From Larix kaempferi (lineage: Eukaryota; Streptophyta; Pinopsida; Pinales; Pinaceae), in contig BSBM01000904.1 of the NCBI GenBank assembly GCA_027924585.1, positions 19,739,001 through 19,803,000 on the forward strand: a stretch of DNA of 64,000 bases, in the 5' to 3' direction. Made by a program: the position numbers and the translations under genes. Of this stretch, positions 35,700-48,264 are shown piece by piece; the first letter of the stretch is position 1; the number at the start of each line of letters is the position of its first letter. Below the pieces are notes generated by a model. The model was not told the origin of the DNA, made no database searches, and saw only the letters and a list, made by a program, of their open reading frames with translations.

Positions 35700-36237
35700 G
35701 ATTCTTCATCATCAAGAATTTTTACTTCGTCTTTCAAATCCCCTGACGATAAGTGCCTGTTCGTAGACACCATCGCTGGCTCACAGAGTCACACCTGTGA
35801 GCACTTGCCCAAGCATCGCGGGAATCAAACCTGACCGATTGATTGAAAGAGAGAAGCGCGCCACGCCCCCCCGTTGGCGTAGAGTTCTGGTGCACCGATG
35901 TGATTTTAATAATATGCATTAATCAACCACGCCCATCAAGGAATTGAGACGTGGAGAGTGAGTAAATGAAGTGTATACCCAAGTTGGTCGATTGATTTGA
36001 AGGCCACTGAGATGCCAAGTGTGTGTTCGTAATTCCATTTCAAAATATCGGAGGTGAGGAGTTCGATCTTCTAGATAAATTCAGCAACCGAACAGCGAGA
36101 TTTTCATTGAAGTGAAATATGTTAAGTTTAGGTTTTCTGTGCCTGTCCAACTATGATCTTCGCACAGTGCTACTTATGAAGCTCCAATCATAGAGGCCGC
36201 ACAGGCCGTATAGAGAACTAATTACAAAAAGGACGTG
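35700..36237. other. Spacer with a possible minus-strand SINE
   Basis: On the minus strand about 35720-35900 has an A-box-like gtggcgcgcttc and, about 25 bp on, a good B-box match ggtttgattccc. No target duplication or tail was found, so a SINE or a decayed tRNA-like sequence is only possible. The rest is unassigned. Confidence 0.3.
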
Positions 36238-36505
36238 GATAATTGTCATTCAAATTGTTTCGTATTTTTGGTGATTTGTTTTTTAGATTTGATTATAAAA
36301 ATTGGTGGAATCTTAGTTTTATTTCATTTATTACGGAACTATGTCATAGAATTACTTTCTTAAAGGTTTTGGCCCATTTTAAAACAACCCACATCGTTCA
36401 AATTCCAAAAAATATATTCCAAAAAATATAAAAAGAAAAGGTAAAACTGTGCCTGACCAAAATTTTTTCCATAACCAATAGGAAACCATTTGAGTGCCAG
36501 TTATC
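36238..36505. mobile_element. MITE-like TIR element, copy 2
   Basis: The same termini as copy 1, in reverse orientation and more diverged: GATAATTGTCATTCAAATTG on the left and, inward from the right, GATAACTGGCACTCAAATGG. The shared interior includes attttggcccattttaa-like sequence. Confidence 0.6.
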
Positions 36506-37361
36506 ACTACAAAAAGTATTCATTGAGTCCATAATCTTCAAGTTCCATGGGCCCTTATTTCCGTGCTACCTTTTCTTTTTTTTTCCTCCATTTTTTATTC
36601 ATGGATCTAGTTTCACCGACCTTGATGCTGTGTGCATGTATCTAATAATATTTATCTTTATATATTATTATAATAATTAATTCATTGAATTAGCTTAATC
36701 AATGGAGAATTTCCAAAAATAATTAATATCATAAAATAAATTATGTGCATAATATATATTGGATATCTATCCATATAGAAATTGAATATGTAACAAAAAA
36801 TTGTAGTATATTGAATTTGTTTAAAGTGATTGAACATTATTTTACAAGAACTCCTATGACTATGTATACAGTTTAAGCATTACTCAACATTATTTTATAT
36901 GAAGTTTAAGCGTATATTTCTGCATATGCGTTGGAACTACACATATATTGGAACTAATTATTAATTTGCAAATCTGCCCGGAAACATATGTGGAATTAAT
37001 TATTATTAATATGGTTATCGAACAGTGTATATTACTGGGTTCATTCGATTCTTGACAGGAAACTATATTTCTAACATGAAACACTGCACATCGCTGGAAC
37101 TTAATATGAAGGCACTTGTCATTGCATAATATAACGTTGGTTAAACATTACAATGATGAACTAAGCTTGGAAATCAAGCAGGAAGCATTCTGCTACAATT
37201 ATTACAGTCGGTCAAATATCCAATTTCAATGTATGGTTTAGATATTCAAAATATACAGTAAGTCCAAGAGAAAGTTACTCTAAAAGCTTTGCTGTGATGA
37301 AAAATTCATTAAATGAGAGACCTCTAAATGGCATGGACAAAACAACCATGTTCTTGCCATC
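36506..37361. other. 3-prime flank of LysM kinase 2 and spacer
   Basis: AT-rich, with no recognisable gene or element. The part adjacent to 37362 is likely 3-prime UTR of the minus-strand gene. Confidence 0.5.
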
Positions 37362-39314
37362 TTATACTCTACCCATATTATTGATATTGTTAGCGTCCAT
37401 AATTGGCATCTCTGCTTTGGTTGATGATGACTTCAACAATCTTGCAAGTATCTCACAAATCTCATTCATGGTGGGTCTTAAGGACGGATCTTGTTCAATA
37501 CATGACTTAGCAAGTTTGGCCAAGGCTGCAGCCTGGTCGATGCTATATACTTCATGCAATGAAGGATCCATCCAGCCCTTCAATTCTTCTGTTGGATTGC
37601 TAGCTTCCAACAGAGGACCTATGGTTTCAACCAAGAGAACTTGTGTCCCTTTCTTCATAATGGGAGGTTTCCCTGATAGGATCTCAAGCAATACAACTCC
37701 GAAGGCATAGATGTCAGTCCTTGTGGTCACCAGCCCATGAGAAAGATATTCAGGAGCCATGTATCCAGGAGTGCCTGAGATTTTATGCTGGGTCCACATG
37801 TTGAAATTTGCTATCTTGGCCTTCAATTCTGCATTCAACAGAATATTACTGCTTGTGATGTCCTTGTGCACATAACTGAGCTGTCTGTACTCATGTATAT
37901 ATTGCAATCCCATGGCCACATCAAGACAAATATGGAGCCTCTGATCCCATGTCAGGAAGCGTGAACATGAGGTTATGAATTTGTTTTTCATGACTAAACC
38001 ACCATGAAGCCAGTCACTGAGAGACCCATTTTCTGCATATTCAAAAACCAAGTAAGAATGATTTCCACCCTTATTGCAGAACCCTAGAAGTTTAATAAGA
38101 TTACAGTGCTGAACTTCGCACAGAACTTTCAGGTCATCAGAGGTCCTTTCCTTAGTTTGCTTGATGGCTAACGGGATACCACTCAATATACCATGGTAGA
38201 CAGAACCTTCTATTCTGCAATCAGAACTGAAGTTCCCTGTTGCTTTATTCAACTGATCTAATTTGTAAGTAAGCATTAACAGATCTGTTATGTCTGTCCT
38301 TCGCTCCTTGAAAACATATTTCCCCGAGACACTCCGATCTTCTGAATTAGGCAAGACAGGCCTCTCGCATTGAACTGTTGTTGCAGGTTCTTTCAAGGAC
38401 TTATTTCTCCTTCTATTGACCAGCAAAACTGCCCCAGTTGCACTTATTACTGCAAGTGTTCCTACAACAATGCCAATATATAGACCAACTTTTGATATTT
38501 TCTTCTTTCTTTTGCCCTTCATAACATTACCGGAGCTATTATAAACTCCATGATCAGGTGGTTGTGGGGTTTCTGCTCCTGGGACTTGCAGAGCATGATG
38601 AATAACTGGCTTATTCCTCAATGGCACCAGGAGAGAGCCACGCGAGAAGATGGTGGGAGTATCTTGCAATGTATTGGCAAATGCTATATCATACTTTGAT
38701 GTATTGAAGGCATCTGCAATAGTATCCAATGTATCTCCATTCTTTAAAGCGTAAGTCATGAGATACTTGATTCCTTGCCGGACCTGCTCAGCCGTTGGGC
38801 ATGCACATCTCAAGGGGATCACTATATTTTCCCCCACTCTCAATGACTGGAAACCAATGGCAAGATTTTGCTTCTGAAGAGCCTCACACGAGGTCAGCCC
38901 CTCCAATGTCTTAGTCACTGAGAAATAGCTGTCCCCTTGCAAGATTGTATACCTCAAACTGGATTGATAATGGTTTCCCGTGCACCCACACCTCAAGGGG
39001 ATGATAATTCCCCTATGTCGCCTTAATATTGTATCTCTGCTCGTCAAATTGTTGGCATAAATCAATTTGCTGATGCCCACATTGAAAAGTTTGCCGATGC
39101 TGATCAGTGACCGATACAAAGGCTGTGCATGAAATAATCCATAAGTATCACAACTTTTCTCAGAGCCATTACAGACATATCCAGAGCTTTTATCCGAGTT
39201 ATCCTTACAGCTGAATAAGTTTTTTCCCCCATAAGCTTGCTGTCCTGAAACGCTTTGTAAAGATGAAGTTGTGAACCAGACGATGAATAGTAATTCAACT
39301 ATACTGGCCGCCAT
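37362..39314 (-). CDS. LysM receptor-like pseudokinase, divergent LYR/NFR5-like (copy 2)
   Basis: An intronless 650-residue receptor. A signal peptide (about 1-24) is followed by a LysM ectodomain with CGC (109-111) and CAC (170-172), a basic juxtamembrane segment, a membrane helix (about 276-299) and a kinase-like domain (about 350-625). The beta-3 lysine (LAIK, Lys385), HKD (483-485), Asn490 and APE (520-522) remain. The glycine loop reads IEGSVYHG and DFG is replaced by NFN (503-505). The stretch from NFN to APE is several residues shorter than in the other two genes. HKDITSSNILL recalls NFR5-type proteins. A catalytically dead co-receptor for chitin- or LCO-like ligands is the likely role (inference from the family). 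The frame remains open upstream to a TTG at 39332; the ATG at 39314 begins a good signal peptide. It lacks the C-terminal acidic tail of copies 1 and 3. Confidence 0.93.
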   Translation of the reverse strand: MAASIVELLFIVWFTTSSLQSVSGQQAYGGKNLFSCKDNSDKSSGYVCNGSEKSCDTYGLFHAQPLYRSLISIGKLFNVGISKLIYANNLTSRDTILRRHRGIIIPLRCGCTGNHYQSSLRYTILQGDSYFSVTKTLEGLTSCEALQKQNLAIGFQSLRVGENIVIPLRCACPTAEQVRQGIKYLMTYALKNGDTLDTIADAFNTSKYDIAFANTLQDTPTIFSRGSLLVPLRNKPVIHHALQVPGAETPQPPDHGVYNSSGNVMKGKRKKKISKVGLYIGIVVGTLAVISATGAVLLVNRRRNKSLKEPATTVQCERPVLPNSEDRSVSGKYVFKERRTDITDLLMLTYKLDQLNKATGNFSSDCRIEGSVYHGILSGIPLAIKQTKERTSDDLKVLCEVQHCNLIKLLGFCNKGGNHSYLVFEYAENGSLSDWLHGGLVMKNKFITSCSRFLTWDQRLHICLDVAMGLQYIHEYRQLSYVHKDITSSNILLNAELKAKIANFNMWTQHKISGTPGYMAPEYLSHGLVTTRTDIYAFGVVLLEILSGKPPIMKKGTQVLLVETIGPLLEASNPTEELKGWMDPSLHEVYSIDQAAALAKLAKSCIEQDPSLRPTMNEICEILARLLKSSSTKAEMPIMDANNINNMGRV

Positions 39315-39600
39315 AGCCAACAATGCTCGCAACTCAGTAGATCGATCACCCCCTTTTTGGGTTTCAAGCAGATGAAACGTTCACTTTTGAAAATCCAAAC
39401 CCTAATTATTAAACTAAATCTCCATGACCGTTGCTTCGCGATTCTGAAGTAGAGCCCATTTACGATGGACCTGAAATAATTGCTGTAAGCTTCTAGGGAT
39501 CTATTTATTTTTGGGCCAGAGAAAGATCCAAACTCCTACAAAGTAAAGCCCCTATATATCTATCTATCTATATACATGCTGAAAATCAAACCTGAACTAA
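39315..39600 (-). promoter_or_regulatory. Probable promoter and leader of LysM kinase 2
   Basis: A minus-strand TATA-like tatatagg lies at about 39552-39559, beside a TATC microsatellite (39556-39571). This would give a 5-prime leader of about 200 nt. No other element is identifiable. Confidence 0.4.
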
Positions 39601-40860
39601 AATTGGTAGTGTCTTGCAGTCTTAGAATAGTTAGGCGCAAAAATTGTAATCCCAGCTGGCTGATGTTTCAGAAGAGATTTTGATCTGCCTAGACTTGAAT
39701 TCTGAAATTAATTTTGACGCCATGCTCACACACAACACATAGACTGTAGCACATGAACATTCTAATTTCTAGGTTCCCGTGACTAATACGGATCTTGGAC
39801 TGGAGTTGAATAGTACAGCATTCTGGCTTAATGAGGTTCTCTGTTCCCAAGAATGGCGAACTTGTAAATTGTTCAGTTTAGAAATTCTATCGATTATATA
39901 TTTTATTTTAAAATTTCTACAGCAAGAACAAAGATTTCTGTTTGAGAATTTTGGAAGTGGGTGAAAATCCATTCCATCAACTGATTTTATTTGATTTTGT
40001 TGACCAAATCTTTCAATCACAAATTATTACATTGATCTCATTGACAAATTATTAGAAGATTGGCGAGCCTATCAATTATTTCACCGATATCGACCAATTA
40101 TTAGAAGATTGACACGCCAATAAAATCTCGAGGTAGGGGGAATCCTAGAAACTTCACTGCTCTATCCACCCAAAGATTGAATGATTCAATAAAGGTCGGT
40201 TATTGAATGATTCAATAAAGGTCGGTTAGTTTGAGGCTTTTTAACGGCGTTAATTATAGAATTGTTCGGCCAAGACAGTTTCACTCAGCAGTGCCTTCTA
40301 ATAAGGGAGTACACAGATTGAAAAGATTGTTTCTTTCCATGAACAAAACAAAATTAACGTATTCAAATTATTTTATAAGTGAATATTAATAGGACATTTT
40401 ACCTGCTCGAAAGTCCTGTTAAAGATACTTTCTCTACTCCAAAGTCCTGTTAATTGACAATATGCAAGTCACAATCTGCAAGTCAGCCTTGTAAATGTCT
40501 TTAGTGCCCATACAATGATTATATGTAGTATCCAATAAGTAGATTGCGAAGCTGGAGTGATTTTTAAAAAGCTGAAAGCTTTTTAAAGAATATAGGTACA
40601 AACAGGATTGAAAAATTCGAAAATCTGATTCCCAATTTGAACAGTGCAATGTCGAATAAATAGTATGTAACTGCATTCAACAATGTATGTGCCATTGCCT
40701 GGGCATTGAAAATATATTCCCTTCTAAAAACATATGAAACATAATTTTTATTTTCATTCAAAAAAACATATTAAACACAATTTCTCAGTCCCAGTTTTAT
40801 TGATAAACATTGTATCAATAGCTAAGGTATGGATAACAAGAGTTTAGTGACATTTAACTT
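39601..40860. other. Intergenic
   Basis: No gene recognised. A small two-copy tandem duplication (tgaatgattcaataaaggtc) lies at 40178-40231. Confidence 0.5.
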
Positions 40861-41055
40861 GTGACTTATTATATTCATAGACCACAAGTTAAGTGGTTAT
40901 TTGGCTATGGCTATACTAACATTCACTCAGACTACAAGTTAAGTGACTGTGACTGATACTTGTGACTTACTATATTCACAGACCACGAGTTAAGTGCCTA
41001 TTTAACTATAACTATACTAACATTCACTTAGACCCCAAGTTAAGTGACTGTGACT
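40861..41055. repeat. 101-bp tandem duplication with Helitron-family hairpin motif
   Basis: The unit gtgacttattatattca ... accacaagttaagtg ... gtgactgtgac is present twice with 101-bp spacing (40861 and 40962). It shares the cacaagttaagtg motif with the Helitron-like 3-prime hairpin but lacks the CTAG end. Confidence 0.7.
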
Positions 41056-43059
41056 GGTACAGGATATTGCCATTGTTCTCATTTTCCTGCATTGTTGTCT
41101 GAGAGGGAATGTCAATTGTACTGTTGTCTGAAAGGGAATGTCAATAGCTGTCCTTACTTTTTTCATGCAAAGTCATTATTTGTACATGGTTCATTCATCT
41201 TTCGGTTGAAGGGATGTGTGCCACTTTCAAATTTTATGGGTACGTAGGCAATTCGGCTGCTGTAAACCATTTATTCATCGACACCATTATCACATTTGGT
41301 TGATAGAAAGATCACGGAAGTCAATTTTGACATGTAAGAACTTTCGTGGAACCAATTGATTGTTCAGAAGTCTATAATTTCCATGTTTGTACGTCTTAGT
41401 TGGTAGGGTTGCATTGCACGTAAGAGTTGGTAGGGTTCATAAAGCGAGAGTCAAATAGATTCTGATAAAGAATATATTGAAAGGTTTAATATATTTGGAG
41501 ATAAATATTAACCGGTGAATAGCAGCCAAAGTCACGGGTGGCGACTGTATAATCAGAATAACTTTGCCTTACTAATTAAAATAAAATTATATATTATATA
41601 AAATAAAATTTCCTGTGATAATGAAGGTGAGGATAAAGATGTTTTAATATTCAAGAAAGGCTGTTATTTTATTTTTATTTTTTTATAAATAAATATATAT
41701 TTTTAAAATTAATATAAAAAAATTATAATTTATTATTCAATTAATATTTTTACAAATAGTTATAATATAATATGATTATAATAATTAGTACAATTATTGT
41801 TAGTTGTTTTTTTATAGTTTGTTTATTCAATGTTTAAGATATAAACACTGATTAAGTAAATATATTATATTGATATTGAAATGTCTTGTTGTACCATTCA
41901 ATTAAATGTGATATGGAATAATGACAATTTTCACTCTGTATGATTGTAAACTTTGACTTGTATGGAGTCATTTTCAGATTTAAAGTTAATTTTTATGTGG
42001 GACATTTACAACCTACCATTTTGAATAAGGATGTTAATCCTTTAATCACATTCACATTAAAACATTTATACTTCGATTTGGAGTATATAGTATAATGTCA
42101 ACTTTCATTTTATATGGTTGTAAATTTTCACTCTTATGGAACCATTTTCAGAATCAAATTTAAAGTTATTTTTAATGTAGAACATTTACCACCAACCATT
42201 TTGGATAATGATGCTAGTACTTTAATCACATTCATATTAGAAGATTTTTATTTGGATTTGGAGTATATAGTGTGTTATTATGCTTATGTAAAAAAATATA
42301 ATGTAATTATAAATATTTGATAAAATGTAATAAAAAATTAATATATAAAAATTTATTGAATATAAATTTGGAGAAGTTTTTTTAGTTTTATATGAGATAT
42401 TATTTTTGAGATTATTTGTTTTTTTAGAAATTGCTAAGTGTAATTTTTTTTCATAATCAACTTTAATTAAAAAATTTAAGTATTCAAGGGTTCAACATTA
42501 AGTTATTAATTTATGATCTATATTTAAGTGTGAACTTTCCCACAATCAAGCCTACTTAATTTGCTACTTCATTTGCAAAACCTTAAAACAAGTATTGGGC
42601 ATTTGATCTATTTAGATATTAAGGAGCTTAACATATATGCCTTTAAAATAGCATGTACATTAATTTTGCGTCAATAAAAGAAATGTCTAGTTATGAATCT
42701 CATAAGTTCATTTGATGAAATGGTCTAATTGAACCTTTCTCTCTTGAAAATGACAAACCTTAAAATTATAGTGGGTTATCATAATTTGAGGGGTATGAAA
42801 ATATAACATGCATCATTGTAATATGAAATAGATCTATGTAATCCTAGTGAGGAGTGGCAACTAAAATTGGTACAACACACTTATGTTAAACACCATCATT
42901 ATTCTCACAAAGTAAAACATGGTTTAATTATTGATAACCTTCTCAATCACAGAAGTAAGAATCTAAAATATAAACACTTGTAAATAGTTTAAACATTATT
43001 AAAAAAATCTTCCAAAAGGCACTTAATTTTTTACAAAGGGTAACCCATCATTTGGTAAT
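41056..43059. repeat. AT-rich spacer with a 174-bp tandem duplication
   Basis: A unit starting ataatg(a/t)caa and ending ggatttggagtatatag occurs at 41918-42091 and 42092-42275. The 68-codon frame in the second copy is part of the repeat. Nothing else was recognised. Confidence 0.7.
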
Positions 43060-46000
43060 TGTTGGAGCAAGTGGCTAAATAGGGTCATGTCTCTAGAGAT
43101 TTAGAGACAAATAGTCAATAGTTGAATAGGAGAGTTGAATAAGCATTAGATTAGTCACGAAGTTAGACCAAAGTAGTCAATTGGTGCAAAGAATGGGCCA
43201 TTATTCAAGGAGTTTGTTACATGTCCTCACCTATCCACCCTCTTTTTTATATAGCTATGATACTTGACATGTAGAAGTCCATTGCGAGAATGATAAACTC
43301 ATATCATTCCCCAATAGAGTGATTGTCGGGTGAATACACCACGGAAGGCCATTGAAGTTCAATTCTCCTTCCAAGAGCAACCCTCCCTTCCAAGATTTAT
43401 TATTTATAAAGAACGCTCCCATCGTTAATTGGGATAAGAAATCAATCTAAGCGGACCTTGTATTCCTCACTTCAAGTGTGTTGGTTACATCTTGTACTAT
43501 ATAACATTACCTTATTTTGAGCTATTCTCACTTGTGCTTAAGTTATGTAACAATGCCTTTAGAAACCACCTTTGTGCTTAAGTTATGTAACAATGTCTTT
43601 AGAAACCACCTTTTTCTTGGAATACCTATCTCTCTATTCTACCAAATCTTCTAGTTCTCAAGCATAGTATTACAGCTAATAGTTTGTGATCTAGAGTATT
43701 GTTTATAAGTGTTTTGGACAAATGCACTCTTCAAGTGAAATATGTTTAGTAGATTGACTTAGAGTTTTGACTTGTAGATTTAACTTAGGATTAGATATAT
43801 AGATCATCATCGTGTATTTCGGGAAAGAGCTTGTGGTTTTGAATGGCCACAATATATGGAAACACTTTTGAAGAGCAAAACACTTTGGTAGTTTTTAGAA
43901 AAAATGTGCTTCCAAATCTGAAGAATGATCAACATCATTGACGAGAAGTATAAGGATGAAATCATAGGAGTCATAACAACCTGCATAACTAAGGAGATTC
44001 GCTCTCATGCAAGCATGATCAACTGCTTGAGTGTTGCTTGGAAGAAACTAAAGATTTTGTTTGATAAAATTGATGAATGATAGGTTAGACAAATGGAGAA
44101 AGAGTTGATCCCATTAGATCCTCTCTCCTTTGAAATGATTGAAGATTACTTGGCTTGTGTGAAGGAATTTCAATTGAAATTAGGTGATTGTAGAATGGAT
44201 TTTCCAAACAAAGAAGGTTGGCTCATAGAAATGATCTTGATGAATCTAAATGCCCTTTATGATGTGTTATGTTTGATGTTTCATGCTAGTTGGATTTCTA
44301 GAAAGGATTATTCATTTGATTCTTTTGGCAGTTTGTTCATTATGGCATAGGAAAAATTGCTTGATGAAGGGATACGTGTGGCCAAGCAACAAACCTATTT
44401 GTTAAGACGAAAAGGTTGACTGAATTATAAAGAGATTGACAATGCATTTAGGTGAAAGAACACGATTTCATTGACCAAACTATTGAAAAAAACATGGTGA
44501 GTAGAGAGACAAAGACTTGTTGTTATTGAAGGAAATTGGGACATATGGAGAAATCTTGTTTGTAGAAAACCAAGGACCTAGAGAAGAAAGTGAAGAAGCT
44601 TTAAGGAGATATTTTGATTGAAAGAATGACCAGCTTACAACAATGAACTTTAAAAGTAAGGAAAATAACTATACATTTTATATTAGTGCTTTTTATGCCT
44701 TGCATGCTCACGTTTCTCATAGTGAATGGATAGTTGCCTTTGGTTGCATCCATTATATGGCTAAAGATGCCTCTCTCTTTTCTTCATTGGGTGAAGCTCA
44801 CAAAAAAAAATCTTTGTAGTAGATGATTATCAACTTATTGTTGTTGGTTGTGGAAATATTCAATTTTATAATGGTGTGAACAATGATGTGTGTCATGTAC
44901 CTAGTTTGGGTACCATTTTGTTGTCTCCCTAGATAAATTAAACTAGCAAGAAGATAGAATTTTCGGCAAATTGGTTTGTTCTGAGGGATATGCACAATAT
45001 CTTTGTTTTTGTAGCCGAGGCTTTTCTTGGCCCCAAGGACATATTGTATAAGTTTTCTTACTTTTGTAAGAAAGATCCAAGACCAACTACACTCCTAGTT
45101 TAGACCCATGATCAAAGTAGAATTTGGAATCAAACATCTACATTTTGGAAGCCTAAAACTAATGGTGAAACATAACATGGTTATTATGCTACCTAATGTT
45201 GTCCCCCCTAATGCACTACATAAAGGGTGTAAGCTTGTCAAGCATCACTATGCTCTTTTTGAAACATGGAAAGCTTAGAGATTAAAGACTCAAATGGAAC
45301 TTGTCCATGTAGTGATTTATGTTCCTTAGAAAAAACCATCACTATCTGTGTAAGGTATGTTTTGGCATTCGTTAATGAATTTTCTAGGCACTTGTGTATA
45401 TTTATTGAAGAATAAGAGCCATGTCTTTGAAAAGTTCAAGAAAGTTAGGGCATTAGTTGAAAAATAATGAGATTGACCTATTAAATGTTTAAGATCAAAC
45501 AATGGAGGAGAATATGTGGACAAGGATTTTAAACACTACTGGTCACAAAATGGTATCTCTTGCCATGTATATATATGTACCTTATACACCTCCACAAAAC
45601 GTCATTATAGAAAGAAAAAAAAGATGTTTAGTAGAAATGACGCATTGTTTTTCTCAGGACAAAGGTACGCTAATCAAGTTTTGGGTAGAAGTTATCTATT
45701 GCTCAAACTATAAGTTAAAGTTGAATTCAACTAAAGTTGTATGGGATGTGACTGTGGTCGAGAAATGGAGTGAGAGAGAATTCTAAAGTTGGGCATCTTA
45801 GAACCTTTGGATGCATAGTGTAGCCTCAAATTATAGATGATAAAAAGAATAAAGTAGATGCAAAGATTCATGCTTGTATCATGATGGGATACTCTAAAGA
45901 GTCAAGAACTAAAGGTTGTTTGAACCTATCAAACAAGAGATTATATATATAAGGGATTTTGTCTTTGATGAGAAGACCTCAAGTGTAACTCTATGAATTC

Positions 46001-47912
46001 CTCTTCTGGTTTGGTGGGCAGTGATCCTTTGGAAATCCTACAAAATTCTAGATCAACTAACTAATTCATAGGACCATATTCTTGATAGTTGATTTCTTCA
46101 CCTAAATTGACTTGCAATCAACCTTCCACAACATATTCGACCACAAGTTTTGGAACCCTTGTTTAGTGAAATAATGGTGATATTAGTACAAAAATCCCTT
46201 CAAGAAAGGGGGCGTGTATTCTTGGATAGGTGACCAAGATAATTGAAGCTACCACAACAATGCAAGAGCGATCAATGACTCAATAAAGAGAATGAGTCAA
46301 AAATAGTTTGGGAGTGTTTCTCTCATGTAGGCAGATGTCCTAGAGCCATGTGACCCAGATACATATGCAGATGCACATGGTTGGTTAGATGAAGAATGAC
46401 AGATGGGATTTATTATCATGTTATGGGATGAAGAATGCTATGGTTATTTAGTATCATTCATTGATGAAGAATGACATGTATGGGATTTAGTTTCTCAACT
46501 ACAAGGAAAGAATGTGGTGAATTGTCAATGGGTCTACAAGACCAAATTCACATATGAAGACATTGTTGAAAGACATAAAACTCATGTAGCAAACGGTTTT
46601 TCTTAACAAGAAGGCATTGACTACATTAAAATATTTTCTCCCATTGCAAATATGAATTATACTCGACTAATTCTTTCAGTTGCTACTCATTTTGGATGGG
46701 ATGGAGCAATCCCCTAAAGTTGAAAAGAACAACATTGTTGTGTGACAATTAAACAAATCCACGTATGGTTTAAAATATACCCTTAGGGCATGGTATGAGA
46801 AGTTTGGTTGTTTTTTCCTCAATCTCAATTTCAAGTGTTGTGAAATAGGTCACATTATCTATGTATTACATGTTAATGGTGATACATTAATTCTTGCATT
46901 GTATGTGGTTGACTTGGTGATTACCGAAAGTAATGTCAATTTGATCTTGGGTTTGAAGAAATAATCTGAATATATATTTGATATTATTAACCTTAGTTTG
47001 TTGCGTTTACTTGTGATCATCTAATTCTTACAAATGGTTAATGGTATCTTTGTTTATCAACCTAAATATGTTATGAACCTTGAATACAAAAGTTCAAAAT
47101 AGAAGGTTTTAAATTGTGTGCTATGCCTTATGAGTCGGAGTGAATCCAACCAAGAAGTGTGATTCTCTAAAATTCAATGCTACACTTTATTAATAACTTA
47201 TTAGTAGGCTTATCCAATTAACTCATAGTCAACCTAATATTTCATTTGTTGCTGGTGTGGCTTCTCATTTTATATAGGATCCATGAGAAAGTAACCTAAA
47301 GGATGCAAAGAGAATTGTATTGTAGTAACAAAACGAACCAGTTGGCTATTTCACTAAATTATGAAGATGGAGATTGCATGAAGTCTACATCAAACTATGT
47401 GTTTCATCTTGGCTCTATATCCATAGCCTATCCTTGTAAAAGGAAGAAGGTGGTGTCACTTTCAATCACGTAATAAAATTTTGTAGTGCAATGCATGTTG
47501 GAAATAGGTGGCATGGTTTTCCAATTGAGACATCAACTATGATATATTGTCACAACAAAATTCAACTGATCATTCAATTGGTTGGGTAGTTAGACAAGGT
47601 AGTCGATTAGTGTATAGAACAAGGTAGAATTAAAGGTGTTTGTTATGCACTCTCATTAATCTAAGTGGACCTCATATTCCAAAGTTTAGGGGACTTGATT
47701 ACACATTAGTGTTATATAAGATGGCCTTATGATTCGATCTACAATCAAGAATGTGGTATGTATTGTGTATGGAAATCTTTTAGTTCCTCACACTTCTATG
47801 TATGTTGAGCTATGCTCACTTGTGATGAAGTGTTGTAACAATGTCTTTAGATAACATCTCTTTCTTGACATACCTATCTCTATGATCTACCAAATCACAT
47901 GGTTATCCAACA
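43060..47912 (+). mobile_element. Degraded full-length Ty1/copia element
   Basis: The 5-prime LTR is 43060-43664 (TGTTGGAGCAAG...CA), followed by a decayed primer site (tagtattacagc, from 43665). The element continues with gag, zinc knuckle, protease, integrase, RT and RNase H in copia order. A partial 3-prime LTR (47592-47912) lacks its first part and the polypurine tract. The LTR family matches 27470-27905. The 5-prime LTR contains a 42-bp tandem duplication (43531-43610). Confidence 0.85.
43800..47580 (+). pseudogene. Copia gag-pol remnant
   Basis: Gag lies at 43920-44350 (MEKELIPLDPLSFEMIEDYL). The zinc knuckle at 44518-44559 has its second Cys changed to TGA. A protease-like SEWIVAFGCIHYMAKD segment follows. 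The integrase RSNNGGEYVDKDFKHYW lies near 45490. The RT blocks are NVVNCQWVYKTKF and EGIDYIKIFSPIANM (46510-46660), with the catalytic YVDD reading YVVD at 46902-46913. The RNase H blocks are FHLGSISIAYPCKRKKVVSL, near 47405. Stops and frameshifts occur throughout, so it is inactive. Confidence 0.8.
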
Positions 47913-48264
47913 ATAACCCCTAATAGATGCAAGAAAATCAATTTTATATTTACACACACATACATATATACATATGATTATCATAAAACCCTCATATAAA
48001 CTTAAATCATACTGCATACATGGCTCAACATGGATGATTGGCTTTTGATAGTTTTATCTCATTGGTTACCTTTCCAATACAAACTCTTTATGATTGCAAC
48101 ATATACGACAATATTCCCCTCACAACAAAAGGACAATCAATAGTAAATGAAGGAATAAAAACCTTTGCTTAGTTTCATAAGGTAATATTCACACATAAAA
48201 TATGGTGAGTATCCTCATCACGCTTTTAAAACTCAAGGGAGGAGTTAAGGGTAACTATCACATC
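47913..48264. other. Spacer
   Basis: No recognised content between the copia 3-prime LTR and the kinase pseudogene. Confidence 0.5.
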
